From: an uncultured Actinomycetes bacterium
Lineage (GTDB): Bacteria; Actinomycetota; Acidimicrobiia; Acidimicrobiales; RAAP-2
DNA: 64,000 nucleotides
NCBI GenBank assembly: GCA_903828785.1
Contig: CAIKNP010000003.1
Coordinates: 30,863-94,862, forward strand
Reading direction: 5' to 3'
Under the pieces are notes generated by a model. That model had not been told where the DNA came from, ran no database searches, and saw nothing but the letters and a program-made list of their open reading frames with translations. Shown here piece by piece: positions 8,793 through 16,507 of this stretch. A program made the position numbers and the translations under genes. How positions within the stretch are numbered: the stretch's first letter is position 1; each line of letters opens with the position of its first letter.

Positions 8793-8917
8793 GGCTTTCG
8801 CTGGTCGTTTCGTCGGCCGCTCGGTAGTTGCAGAGGTAAGCGCCCGCAAGGAAGCGCGCCACCAGCCCCCACTGCGATTCAACGGAGATTAGCCCGCAGT
8901 GGTTGGCACTTCAGGTC

Positions 8918-9286
8918 CTAGCTGAACCGTCCTCCACGAAGACCGTTGGCCGAGATTCGTAGCTCGAGGGCCTCAAAGGCTTCCGAATCAGCATCCGCCA
9001 GGGCCAGACGACGCAGCAAGACGTGACGGCGGCGGCGGCGTGAGGCGCGACGAGTCTTGTGCCGAAGAAACTGCGCCGAGCACAATTCGCAGCCGCAACC
9101 ACGGAAGACCACGTTCCAGAAGTACTCGCTGCCTTCCCAATGGCAGGTTGTGGAGTTCCAGATATTCTTGGCGAGGGGTGGCAGCTGGCAGGCCCCATGT
9201 TCACAACAATGTATTGGGACCGCACAACGGGCTGGGTTGACCATCATTTGCACGTGTGAAGGTGCGCTCTTGTTCGTGTCCGACAT
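8918..9286 (-). CDS. cysteine-rich basic small protein, unknown
   Basis: 122 residues. The ATG has a good Shine-Dalgarno (AGGGAGA, 6 nt upstream), which supports reality. Eight Cys lie at 21, 27, 28, 33, 48, 64, 66 and 69, in patterns CX5CCX4C and CXCX2C, with several His (11, 26, 30, 49, 76); metal binding, probably zinc, is likely. An Arg block (RRASRRRRRH, 79-88) directly follows and could contact nucleic acid. There is no signal peptide. It is transcribed against its neighbours from a 5' region with a bulged hairpin. I do not recognise the family; no function is assigned. Confidence 0.65.
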   Translation of the reverse strand: MSDTNKSAPSHVQMMVNPARCAVPIHCCEHGACQLPPLAKNIWNSTTCHWEGSEYFWNVVFRGCGCELCSAQFLRHKTRRASRRRRRHVLLRRLALADADSEAFEALELRISANGLRGGRFS

Positions 9287-9301
9287 TCATTCTCCCTACT
9301 A

Positions 9302-9337
9302 ACAGGCCTGAAATTCCCCCTCGGGGTCAGGGCCTGT
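9302..9337 (-). other. hairpin in the 5' region of the Cys-rich gene
   Basis: ACAGGCCTGA (9302-9311) pairs with TCAGGGCCTGT (9327-9337) with one bulged base, and CCCC/GGGG can pair inside. It ends about 15 nt upstream of the minus-strand ATG, so it would sit in the leader RNA; no T run follows on either strand. It could be a translation-control element or an operator. Confidence 0.4.
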
Positions 9338-9608
9338 GTGGCAAGAATGAGTTGGTCGATGGCATGCGAATTTCATGCTAGCGGAACGCTTTGTATCGAG
9401 TCGTTCGTATGAGTCGTGCGAGTTGCGCTTCACTTGTTTCACTCTCCGTCATGGGAACGCGACGACCGCCACGCCATCTGAACCCCGGCGAAAGATCGTG
9501 GGTGGCCGATGTACCTAGGCAATGGTGCTGTCGAAGAAGCACAGGAGGTGGCCAAGCATTGACTCGTCAAAAGCGGGGGTCACCGGGACCGCCAGGGGCG
9601 TCCGTGTC
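9338..9608. other. intergenic stretch without a supported gene
   Basis: This presumably holds the promoter of the Cys-rich minus-strand gene. A plus-strand frame here runs through the terminator at 9609-9660 into the GH16 gene and has no ribosome-binding site or family resemblance. I see no RNA gene. Confidence 0.5.
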
Positions 9609-9660
9609 AAAGAAGAATCCCCTTCTCGGAAGTAAACACTTCCGAGAAGGGGATTCTTTC
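9609..9660 (-). terminator. terminator of the GH16 gene
   Basis: A perfect 19-20 bp stem (about 9613-9632 with 9639-9658) with a 6-nt loop. On the minus strand it is followed by TTCTTT, so it ends the GH16 transcript; the plus side (TTTC) is weaker. Confidence 0.9.
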
Positions 9661-9696
9661 GGTTACGCGCCGCGGAACGTTCTCCGGGCGAGATCC

Positions 9697-10878
9697 TTAG
9701 TTCGAAGACGCTGTCGTCGTACCGTAGTTACCGTTCTTGTAGTAGTGCACCCACTGAATCTTCATGGTCGATGACGTTCCATTCGGAGCAACCGGTGAAA
9801 CAATTCCACCGATAGCGTCGTTCAGGATGATGAAGAAGGGGTTGTTGAATGGCCAGTTGCCACCAATTGAGGTGATTGCGGTACCGGGACCAAAGGTAGC
9901 TGACTGCTGCTTACCGCTGACGATAATGGTCTGAGTAACGTCCATGGTCTTCGGGTTGTAGGTGTCGCGAGCCCAGGCCTTACCATTCAGAATGAAGGTG
10001 ATGGTGTTCGGGGCCCAAACGATGCCGTAGTTGTTGTAGCCACTGGTCATTTGCGCGGTAGAGATTGGGGCAATCTGCGTAAGTCCGCCACCTTGTGCCC
10101 AGTCCGCACTTGATCCAGTCTCGTTCGAGTGAATGGTCGCTTGGTCCTGCGTGTCATTCTGGAGTCCCTCGGCAATGTCGAGTTCACCACAGTATGGCCA
10201 ACCGGTCTGAGGAGCTCCCGAGGTGTATTCCTGACCCATCATCCAAAAGGCCGGCCAGTTGTACGAACCAGTAGGCATCCAGATACGTGCTTCGAGTTGG
10301 CCGTACTGGAAGGTGGCCTTGCCGGAAGTCCAAATACGTGCACTCGTCCACGTCTGGCCCATGGGCTGATTCGTCGCGGTGCAGCCAGGACTCGTGGTAG
10401 CCACGCAGGTAGCGGTAATCACGAGATTGCCGTTGCCGTCCGTTGAAACGTTTGAGGGCAGACTGGTGTTGTTTTCAATCTCGCCAGTGCCGTAGGTACC
10501 GAATCCCGTGACGGGAGTCCAAACATTCTGGTCTGGTGAGGTGCCGGCGGCGGCAGTGAACGACTCTTGCCAGAGCAAAGCGCCGGCGGGCGTATTGTCA
10601 AAATTCTGGGTAGGCAATGGTGCCGTGCCTACAGCGGTCGTCGTAGTGACGGGAACGATTTTCACTCCAGCGTTCCATTCCAATTTCTTCACCGTCTTTT
10701 TCTTGACGACGACGCTCACCTTTACGCAGGTGTACTTGAGACCCTTGTAGTTAACGGTCAAACCCAGAACCGGGCAGGCAGTTCCCTTCAATGTCTTTGG
10801 GGATGCACCGGCGGAGACGACGGTACTAAACGCCGCCACAACTGCCACTGCTAGGACAAATTGGATTTTGGTTTTCAT
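9697..10878 (-). CDS. secreted glycoside hydrolase family 16 (beta-glucanase type)
   Basis: 393 residues. ATG 10878 is chosen because it starts a good signal peptide (MKTKIQFVLAVAVVAAF, cleavage near SAGAS); the GTG 27 nt earlier only adds unstructured residues. Residues about 30-68 form a small two-Cys, Lys-rich module (TACPVL, YTCVKV, KKLEW) of a type seen repeatedly in secreted proteins of planktonic actinobacteria. A Thr/Pro linker leads to the GH16 domain (about 100-390). The catalytic motif ELDIAE gives E232 as nucleophile, D234, and E237 as acid/base. The enzyme should hydrolyse beta-1,3 or mixed-linkage glucans such as laminarin outside the cell; the exact linkage cannot be read. It has its own terminator. 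Confidence 0.92.
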   Translation of the reverse strand: MKTKIQFVLAVAVVAAFSTVVSAGASPKTLKGTACPVLGLTVNYKGLKYTCVKVSVVVKKKTVKKLEWNAGVKIVPVTTTTAVGTAPLPTQNFDNTPAGALLWQESFTAAAGTSPDQNVWTPVTGFGTYGTGEIENNTSLPSNVSTDGNGNLVITATCVATTSPGCTATNQPMGQTWTSARIWTSGKATFQYGQLEARIWMPTGSYNWPAFWMMGQEYTSGAPQTGWPYCGELDIAEGLQNDTQDQATIHSNETGSSADWAQGGGLTQIAPISTAQMTSGYNNYGIVWAPNTITFILNGKAWARDTYNPKTMDVTQTIIVSGKQQSATFGPGTAITSIGGNWPFNNPFFIILNDAIGGIVSPVAPNGTSSTMKIQWVHYYKNGNYGTTTASSN

Positions 10879-10886
10879 ATTTGTTA

Positions 10887-10892
10887 ACTCTA
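10887..10892 (-). promoter_or_regulatory. -10 box of the GH16 gene
   Basis: TAGAGT lies 8 nt before the ATG on the minus strand and there is no strong Shine-Dalgarno, so the transcript may be leaderless or nearly so. Confidence 0.4.
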
Positions 10893-11335
10893 GAGCAAAA
10901 TGCACACCACTGCACGATTGACCTCACGAAACTTCCATGCCCGAATACGGCATTTTGCCGAAAACCGAGTCCATCAAGGAGAACGTCGCCAGCGAACACC
11001 CAGAATCTGCCTCTGCCCAGTACCTAAACCGCCATGAACAACGGATTTCGGTCGCAAATTCTTCCCTCACCCGTAGCAATTTTGCCGCTACATGATCACT
11101 GGTCATCTCATTGTCGATGGCCACACGCCTTCCAGCCGCCCGGCAATTGCCGGCTCGACACGGTGAACGCATCTCTGCTTCCTGGTGGCAGGAGTTACGA
11201 TTTGCGCACTTCGCCACCATTTGAACAAAGCGGAAGTCCTCTCACACACAACTAACACCGTGCGTTATCATTGACGAGCAGGGTAAAACTTCACCGACGG
11301 CTACCGTCACCTTATTCATACAAAGGGAGTTCAGA
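10893..11335. other. divergent intergenic region, 443 bp
   Basis: Between the GH16 gene (minus) and the Ig-like repeat gene (plus). TATCAT at 11266-11271 is a possible -10 for the plus gene, which would give a leader of about 60 nt containing the small hairpin GACGG-CTA-CCGTC (about 11296-11308) and ending in the Shine-Dalgarno AAGGGAG. A short perfect repeat CCGGCAATTGCCGG is near 11140. A 98-codon minus-strand frame (10924-11220) has no supporting signal and I do not call it. Confidence 0.4.
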
Positions 11336-12868
11336 ATGTCACTCGACCTAACAACAGTGGTAGCGATTGCGATAGTCGCGATTGCTGCTTCTTTGGTGGT
11401 TCACTACCGGAGCTCGCTCTCTTCTGTGGCCACCGTGTCACTGAGCGTTGCTCTTTTGGCCGGTCTCGGGCTGTCTTCCAGCCTTTCCGCCACCGCTGCC
11501 ACACCTTTCAAAATCACTAATACGGTGTCGACCGCCAAAGATGGTGCAATCGTCATGGTCAAGACGTCGGGTGGTTCGGGAAATGGTGCAGTAATTTTTA
11601 CTGTCGGCGGAACCGTTTGCAAAATTAACGCCAAGACGGGCGCCTTGACTTCGCCTGTAAACGCCACTTGCTTCGTTACCGCAATCAAGCACCAGTCCAG
11701 GCTCGTACCCGAAGCGAAGGCTACGCACCGTTTCGTATTCTTCACCGCAAGCCAGGCCGCGCTAACAATCTCGAACAAGAAGTTGACCGGTGAAGTGGGC
11801 ATTCCAATCACGGTGACTGCCAAGGGTGGAACCGGAACTGGTGCCGTGACGTTTGCGACCACCGGGGCTACCTGCTCGATCAATGCCGAATCTGGGGCAC
11901 TCAACGCCTTCGCGGTGGGCACTTGTCCCGTGACCGCAACCAAGGCCGGAAGTGGCATGTACCCCGCCATCACCTCGCCCGCCGTCACCTTCACCTTCAC
12001 CGCCGGCCCACAGGCCGCCTTGCTGATCGGTAACAGCCCCTTGACCGGAACCATTGGTACTCCCGTCGCTCTCTTCACGAGCGGTGGATCCGGTAATGGC
12101 GCCGTTACCTACACCGTCACCGGCACTGGTTGCAGCCTGAACGGTGCTTCACTGAGCGATACGTCCGCTGGTGCGTGCACCGTGATTGCCACGAAGGCGG
12201 CCTCGGCATCCTTCCTGAGTGCTACGTCGGCACCTGCGGTCTTCACCTTCTCGGCCGCCACCGGCGGTGGTGGAAACACGGGCGAAAACCCAACATATGC
12301 CACCCCGGACGTGGCCACGCTGACCAGTGTCACTGGTCAAACGGGAAGCCAGATTGATGACACCGTCAACGGTGACTCCTACTTCATCAACGCTTACTAC
12401 TTCCCAAGCGACCACTGGTACATGAACTACCTCAACGAGGGTGCGACCGTAACCTTGAACTGGCACGTGAACGGCTCCGACGGCAAAAAGCTCGTGGGCG
12501 CCAACGTCACCCTGTACAGCAACTTGGACTACTCGTCGGGTTGTGGAGTCACGTGGGATGCGTCGAACGCAGGCCTGAACTCCTGCTCCAACGGTGGCGG
12601 AAGTGGTCAGGGATCGATTACGGGTACCACCGACGAAGACGGCAACGTTTCGTTCACGCTGGTGAACACCAACACGAACGCAATTTCCGGAGTGCGCTCA
12701 AGCAAAACGCCAGCCACCGCTGCGGCCGAGGCGGACGAGGCGACCTTCCACTACTGCGACATGTTGCTCGAAGTGAACACTGACGTGTACACCTCGGGAA
12801 CGCCGAACCCCTCGATCAACCTGGCGACGGACCGGGTCGACTTCATCTTGGGACCGATGCTCACGTAA
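11336..12868 (+). CDS. secreted Ig-like repeat protein
   Basis: 510 residues; strong Shine-Dalgarno AAGGGAG before ATG 11336. Two hydrophobic stretches open the protein: 6-23, then after HYRSSL a second at 31-50 that ends in an Ala-rich site (SATAATP, 51-57). Three related repeats of about 85 residues follow (about 58-140, 141-225, 226-310), each with the core GGxGxGAV(I/T)(F/Y) and two Cys (95/112, 180/197, 266/281), suggesting one disulfide per Ig-like domain. After a Gly linker (308-314), residues 320-510 form a different domain with GATVTLNWHVNG and TDEDGNVSFTL, like an Ig-like intramolecular-adhesin module, plus further Cys. Likely a cell-surface or extracellular binding protein. Two hairpins close the gene. 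Confidence 0.85.
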   Translation: MSLDLTTVVAIAIVAIAASLVVHYRSSLSSVATVSLSVALLAGLGLSSSLSATAATPFKITNTVSTAKDGAIVMVKTSGGSGNGAVIFTVGGTVCKINAKTGALTSPVNATCFVTAIKHQSRLVPEAKATHRFVFFTASQAALTISNKKLTGEVGIPITVTAKGGTGTGAVTFATTGATCSINAESGALNAFAVGTCPVTATKAGSGMYPAITSPAVTFTFTAGPQAALLIGNSPLTGTIGTPVALFTSGGSGNGAVTYTVTGTGCSLNGASLSDTSAGACTVIATKAASASFLSATSAPAVFTFSAATGGGGNTGENPTYATPDVATLTSVTGQTGSQIDDTVNGDSYFINAYYFPSDHWYMNYLNEGATVTLNWHVNGSDGKKLVGANVTLYSNLDYSSGCGVTWDASNAGLNSCSNGGGSGQGSITGTTDEDGNVSFTLVNTNTNAISGVRSSKTPATAAAEADEATFHYCDMLLEVNTDVYTSGTPNPSINLATDRVDFILGPMLT

Positions 12869-12886
12869 GGAATGAAGGTAGTACGC

Positions 12887-12956
12887 GTCCTTTAGGCCCA
12901 GCCTGAAGGACAGGCAAACACCCCTGCTGCTTCGCCAGCAGGGGTGTTTGCTTTAT
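12887..12956 (+). terminator. tandem hairpin terminator
   Basis: The first hairpin is GTCCTTTAGG/CCTGAAGGAC (12887-12911). The second is a perfect 16-bp stem (12914-12929 with 12936-12951), loop CTTCGC, followed by TTTAT. The second is the terminator proper. Confidence 0.85.
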
Positions 12957-12974
12957 CTCCATCGGAGTGGAATC

Positions 12975-12992
12975 TCGACGCGTCGGCGTCGA
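12975..12992. promoter_or_regulatory. 18-bp perfect inverted repeat upstream of GH1
   Basis: TCGACGC-GTCG-GCGTCGA lies 155 bp before the beta-glucosidase start. Its symmetry and CG-rich centre resemble LacI-family operators, but no regulator gene is adjacent; a hairpin in a transcript is the alternative. TAAAGT at 13108-13113 is a possible -10 for the GH1 gene. Confidence 0.35.
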
Positions 12993-13147
12993 TCAGGTCT
13001 CTCTTTCTTTTCTAGGCGGGTTTTGGTCGTGACATCGCTGCTCGGCACGGATGGATCCAAGGGGCGTTACCCACATTGGTGCACTGCATTGCTCGTACGT
13101 TTCCAATTAAAGTTGTCAAAGGCTCCCCGCAGCCGCGAAAGGTATCC

Positions 13148-14572
13148 ATGTCAATTCCTCCGGTCCCATCTCGATCTTTCCCCAAGAGCTTCCTCTGGGG
13201 AACGGCAACGGCTTCGTACCAAATCGAAGGAGCCATCACCGAGGACGGACGTACGCCGTCGATTTGGGACACCTTCAGCGCGACGCCCGGCAAGGTGACT
13301 AACGGCGACACCGGTGAAATGGCCTGCGACCACTACCACCGGTGGAGTGAGGACCTCGACATTCTGGCCGACCTCGGTGTCGGTGCCTATCGCTTCTCGA
13401 TCGCGTGGCCGCGCATTCACCCCGAGGTTTCCGGTCCCGCGAATCAAAAGGGTCTCGACTTTTACCAGCGATTGATTGACGGGCTGCGAGATCGAAATAT
13501 TACGCCCTTGCCGACCATGTACCACTGGGACTTGCCCCAGGCGCTCGAGGACCAGGGTGGCTGGGCGAACCGTGAAACGGCCCTTCGCTTCGCGGACTAC
13601 GCCGCGACCGTCCTGGAGGAACTCGACGGAATTGAAAAATGGACCACCTTCAACGAGCCCTGGTGCAGCGCCTGGCTGGGATACGGCTACGGCATCCACG
13701 CACCGGGGCGCACCGACATTGGAGACGCCGTCCGCGCCACGCACAATTTGCTCTTGGCACACGGACTGGGTGTGGAAGCGGCGCGCAGTCTTCGTCCTGA
13801 CGTCGAGATCGGCCTCACCCTCAACCTTGGCGTTCATCGCCCCGGCACGAGTCATCCCGACGACCGGGCCGCTGCCTGGCGGGCGGACGGAAACACCAAC
13901 CGTCTTTTCCTCGACCCCTTATTTCGTGGCAGCTACCCAGAAGACATGCTTGAGATTTATGCCGACACCAACGGCTTTGATGCGATGCGCGAAGGCGACC
14001 TCGCGCTGATCTCGGCGCCCATTGACTTCCTCGGTATTAATTTCTACACCCCAGGCACCGTCTTTGGCGCGGGCCGAGAGCAGCAGGCTCGCGAGGCGGG
14101 ATTTAATCTGGGTCCGGCCCGTACCAGTACCGACAAGGACTACCTACTCGCCATTGGCGCTGAGACGCCGGGTCGCCCCCAAACGGCGATGGGCTGGGAA
14201 ATTGACGCTACTGCTTTGCGTGAGCTCCTAGTGCGACTCAAGAATGAGTACACCGCAGTCCCTCTGTACATCACCGAGAATGGTGCGGCGTTCCACGACT
14301 ACGTTGACAGCAGCGGTCGGGTCCTTGACCCGGAACGAGTCACCTACGTTCACCAGCACCTCAGCGCCTGCCTCGACGCTATTGCCGACGGGGTGGACTT
14401 GCGGGGCTACTTCCTGTGGAGTCTTCTCGACAACTTTGAGTGGGCCTACGGTTACTCACGTCGCTTCGGAATTGTCTGGGTGGACTACGACAGTGGTCGT
14501 CGCATTCCCAAAGAGAGTTTCCACTGGTATCGAGGGGTCGTAACGACGAATGAACTCGACACACGCAGTTAG
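13148..14572 (+). CDS. beta-glucosidase, glycoside hydrolase family 1
   Basis: 474 residues from ATG 13148 (AAAGG upstream); the longer frame from GTG 13076 adds a non-conserved N-terminus. It begins with the GH1 signature FPKSFLWGTATASYQIEGA. The acid/base Glu is E170 in TFNEPW and the nucleophile is E377 in YITENGA; the substrate-site motifs MYHWDLPQ and LLDNFEWAYGYSRRFG are present. There is no signal peptide, so it acts in the cytoplasm on imported beta-glucosides such as cellobiose or laminaribiose. Length and motifs are normal. It stands alone, and its stop codon is immediately followed by a receiver-domain remnant. Confidence 0.95.
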   Translation: MSIPPVPSRSFPKSFLWGTATASYQIEGAITEDGRTPSIWDTFSATPGKVTNGDTGEMACDHYHRWSEDLDILADLGVGAYRFSIAWPRIHPEVSGPANQKGLDFYQRLIDGLRDRNITPLPTMYHWDLPQALEDQGGWANRETALRFADYAATVLEELDGIEKWTTFNEPWCSAWLGYGYGIHAPGRTDIGDAVRATHNLLLAHGLGVEAARSLRPDVEIGLTLNLGVHRPGTSHPDDRAAAWRADGNTNRLFLDPLFRGSYPEDMLEIYADTNGFDAMREGDLALISAPIDFLGINFYTPGTVFGAGREQQAREAGFNLGPARTSTDKDYLLAIGAETPGRPQTAMGWEIDATALRELLVRLKNEYTAVPLYITENGAAFHDYVDSSGRVLDPERVTYVHQHLSACLDAIADGVDLRGYFLWSLLDNFEWAYGYSRRFGIVWVDYDSGRRIPKESFHWYRGVVTTNELDTRS

Positions 14573-14610
14573 TGCGACTGACGGGCACTGACCGCTGCAT
14601 ACCTTGCGAG

Positions 14611-14883
14611 GAACCCTTCGACCTCGTATTGATGGACATGCAAATGCCGGTTATGGATGGGTTGACGGCCACCCGGCGCATTCGCAGTGATCACCGATTC
14701 GATCACCTCGTCATCATCGCCCTCACCGCCAACGCCCAAGTGGAATTTCGTGATCAGTGCCTGAAGGCGGGAATGAACGACTTCGCCACCAAACCCATTG
14801 ACCCAACCACCCTGTTCGCCACGGTGGCTCACTGGATTGAAGTCAGTCGACGGCCCGTCGACGCCCCACCCCTCAGTCACTAG
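14611..14883 (+). pseudogene. remnant of a response-regulator receiver domain
   Basis: The frame reads a receiver domain from beta-3 onward: DLVLMDMQMPVMDG with the phospho-acceptor Asp, the switch Thr in ALTAN, and the Lys in TKPI, ending soon after alpha-5. The first 50 or so residues, including the acidic pair of beta-1, are missing, because the GH1 stop lies only about 40 nt upstream. The sequence is closest in style to receivers at the end of hybrid histidine kinases (MDMQMPVMDGLTATRRIR). Without the acidic pair it cannot be phosphorylated normally. I read it as the last piece of a deleted hybrid kinase; translation from GTG 14572 (coupled to GH1) is formally possible. Confidence 0.7.
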
Positions 14884-15313
14884 TGACCGCGTCCGCGTGG
14901 CGTGGCTCGTGGCGAATCAGCCATGCCGCCAGAGATACGACGAGCAGCAGTGCATGCACGCGGTTCAACACGCCGCCGACGCCGGCAGCCAGTTACCCGC
15001 GTCCTCGACGAAACTTTGCCTCTTAATCATTGACCCGCTACCTTGTCCCAAAAAAAAGGGGGGGACGAGTGCGGCAGAGGGGTCGGGCGATATTTCCCGC
15101 CCTACCACTCGAGCCATCACGAGCGACCGGCGCGTCGTGAACCACGCCTTCGCTGCGGGCAATCTGCTCACCAGGGCCCTTGGTTGTCACCCATCTACCA
15201 AGGAATCGTTGACGGATGCGCTTCTCGCTTTCGTGGGTCGAATCAAGGGCGGCCTTCGCCTAATCTGGATGCGGATTCGTCCACCTCGGGTGCGTCCTCG
15301 AAAGGATGTGGCC
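14884..15313. other. decayed intergenic interval, 430 bp
   Basis: No intact gene. On the minus strand, codons from 14992 down to a TGA at 14873-14875 read a hydrophobic tail (contains VLNRVHALLLVVSLAAWLIR) preceded by a stop, which may be the end of a lost membrane protein. A run of 8 A and 7 G occupies 15050-15064. A CCTTGG/CCAAGG inverted repeat is near 15177-15202. Thioredoxin transcription presumably starts in the last 100 bp; I see no clear promoter. Confidence 0.45.
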
Positions 15314-15685
15314 ATGCCCACCGTCGCCGTTACCGCCGAAAACCTCGAAACGCTTATTGAAGCGAACGACCTCGTGCTGCTCGATTTTTGGGCCGAGTGG
15401 TGCGGTCCGTGCCGCAGTTTTGGACCCGTCTTCGAGACAATTTCGGAGGAGTTTCCTAACGCCGTCTTTGGCAAAATCGATACCGAGGACCAGCAGGCGC
15501 TCGCCGCCTCCTTCGCCATTCAATCAATCCCCACCCTGATGGTCATCCGCGAGCAGGTCGTTATTTTCTCCCAGGCCGGTGCGCTACCCGAGGGGGCGCT
15601 GCGCGACCTCGTGACCCAGGCAGTCAATCTCGACATGACCCCCATTCACGAGGAAATTGCCCAAGTCGCCGGCAACGAGGAGTAA
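15314..15685 (+). CDS. trxA: thioredoxin
   Basis: 123 residues; ATG 15314 preceded by AAAGGA at 8 nt. The redox-active WCGPC is at 29-33 within FWAEWCGPC, and the cis-Pro is in SIPTLMV. The protein is a single thioredoxin fold with a C-terminal tail about 15 residues longer than the minimal domain. As a cytosolic dithiol carrier it would reduce protein disulfides using thioredoxin reductase, which is not in the window. It lies alone on the plus strand, with its stop 3 nt from the convergent dioxygenase stop, so no terminator separates the two. Confidence 0.93.
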   Translation: MPTVAVTAENLETLIEANDLVLLDFWAEWCGPCRSFGPVFETISEEFPNAVFGKIDTEDQQALAASFAIQSIPTLMVIREQVVIFSQAGALPEGALRDLVTQAVNLDMTPIHEEIAQVAGNEE

Positions 15686-15688
15686 GTC

Positions 15689-16462
15689 CTAGAGGGTGGC
15701 GGCGTAGGCGGTCATCGAGAGAGAGCCCATGGCGCAGCCTTCGGCAATAGTCGAAACACGGGCCCCGCTGGCGGCCGCCATTCCGGCCAGGTAGGCCAAG
15801 GGCAAGAAGTGATCGGGGGTGGGAACCGCCAAGTGGTAGTCATCTGACTCGTCGAGCAAACCCAACTGGTCGGGGCGACTGATCATGATCTCGTGGGCGT
15901 CGCGGTCAAAGCGCTGCGCCCAGTTATAGCCCTGGTCACTCCCCCAGGCAAGCGCTCGTAAATTGTGAACCACGTTGCCGGACGCCACCACGAGAACCTC
16001 GTCATTCATCAGCGGAACAAGACGGCTCCCGAGCTCGACGTGGTAGTCAATTGGCTTGGTGGCATCAATAGCCAGTTGCACGACGGGAACGTCAGCCTCG
16101 GGATACATGTGCGCGAGCACCGACCAGGTGCCATGGTCGATGCCCCACGTTTCGTCGTCCAGACGAGTGACGGTCGGCTGCGCCAGTTCCGCGAGTTGCC
16201 GACCAAGTTCCGGTGAACCCGGCGCATTGTATTGAAAGTTCGAGAGCTCCTCAGGAAAACCCCAAAAGTCGTGAATCACCCGGGGGTGCGTCATTGAAGT
16301 GACGGCGGTTTCCCCAATAAACCAGTGGGCCGAAATGGCCACAATGGCCCGTGGCCGAGGGATGGAAAGGGCGTATTCACTCCAGGCGCTCGTCCACTGA
16401 TTGGTCTCGATGGCGTTCATCGGACTTCCGTGGCCAATAAAAATTGCGGGCATTGTGGTCAT
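15689..16462 (-). CDS. ygiD: extradiol dioxygenase, DODA/YgiD family
   Basis: 257 residues; ATG 16462 with GGAGG at 6 nt. Landmarks of the LigB-like 4,5-DOPA dioxygenase family are in order: IFIGHGSPMNA (metal-ligand His near residue 11), AISAHWF, HDFWGFPEELS, YNAPGSPELG, the IDHGTWSVLAHMYPEADVPVVQL block and ASGNVVHNL. It uses a non-haem metal to open catechol-type rings; the natural substrate in bacteria is often unknown. It is transcribed toward thioredoxin and away from the SDR that follows (45 nt apart, same strand), so they may share a transcript. Confidence 0.92.
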   Translation of the reverse strand: MTTMPAIFIGHGSPMNAIETNQWTSAWSEYALSIPRPRAIVAISAHWFIGETAVTSMTHPRVIHDFWGFPEELSNFQYNAPGSPELGRQLAELAQPTVTRLDDETWGIDHGTWSVLAHMYPEADVPVVQLAIDATKPIDYHVELGSRLVPLMNDEVLVVASGNVVHNLRALAWGSDQGYNWAQRFDRDAHEIMISRPDQLGLLDESDDYHLAVPTPDHFLPLAYLAGMAAASGARVSTIAEGCAMGSLSMTAYAATL

Positions 16463-16507
16463 GGCAAGCCTCCAATGGTCACCCTAGCGGGAATGACAGC
16501 GCGTCAA

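Noticed and set aside
9391..9774. 127-codon plus-strand frame
   Set aside because: It runs through the GH16 terminator stem and into the GH16 coding region, has no ribosome-binding site, and no domain.
10924..11220. 98-codon minus-strand frame in the GH16/Ig-like intergenic region
   Set aside because: No ribosome-binding site, low-complexity residue usage, no recognisable motif; kept as intergenic.
14798..15313. N-terminal extension of the thioredoxin frame
   Set aside because: The frame happens to be open upstream, but the extension has no homology, crosses the A/G run, and ATG 15314 has a good ribosome-binding site at the thioredoxin domain start.
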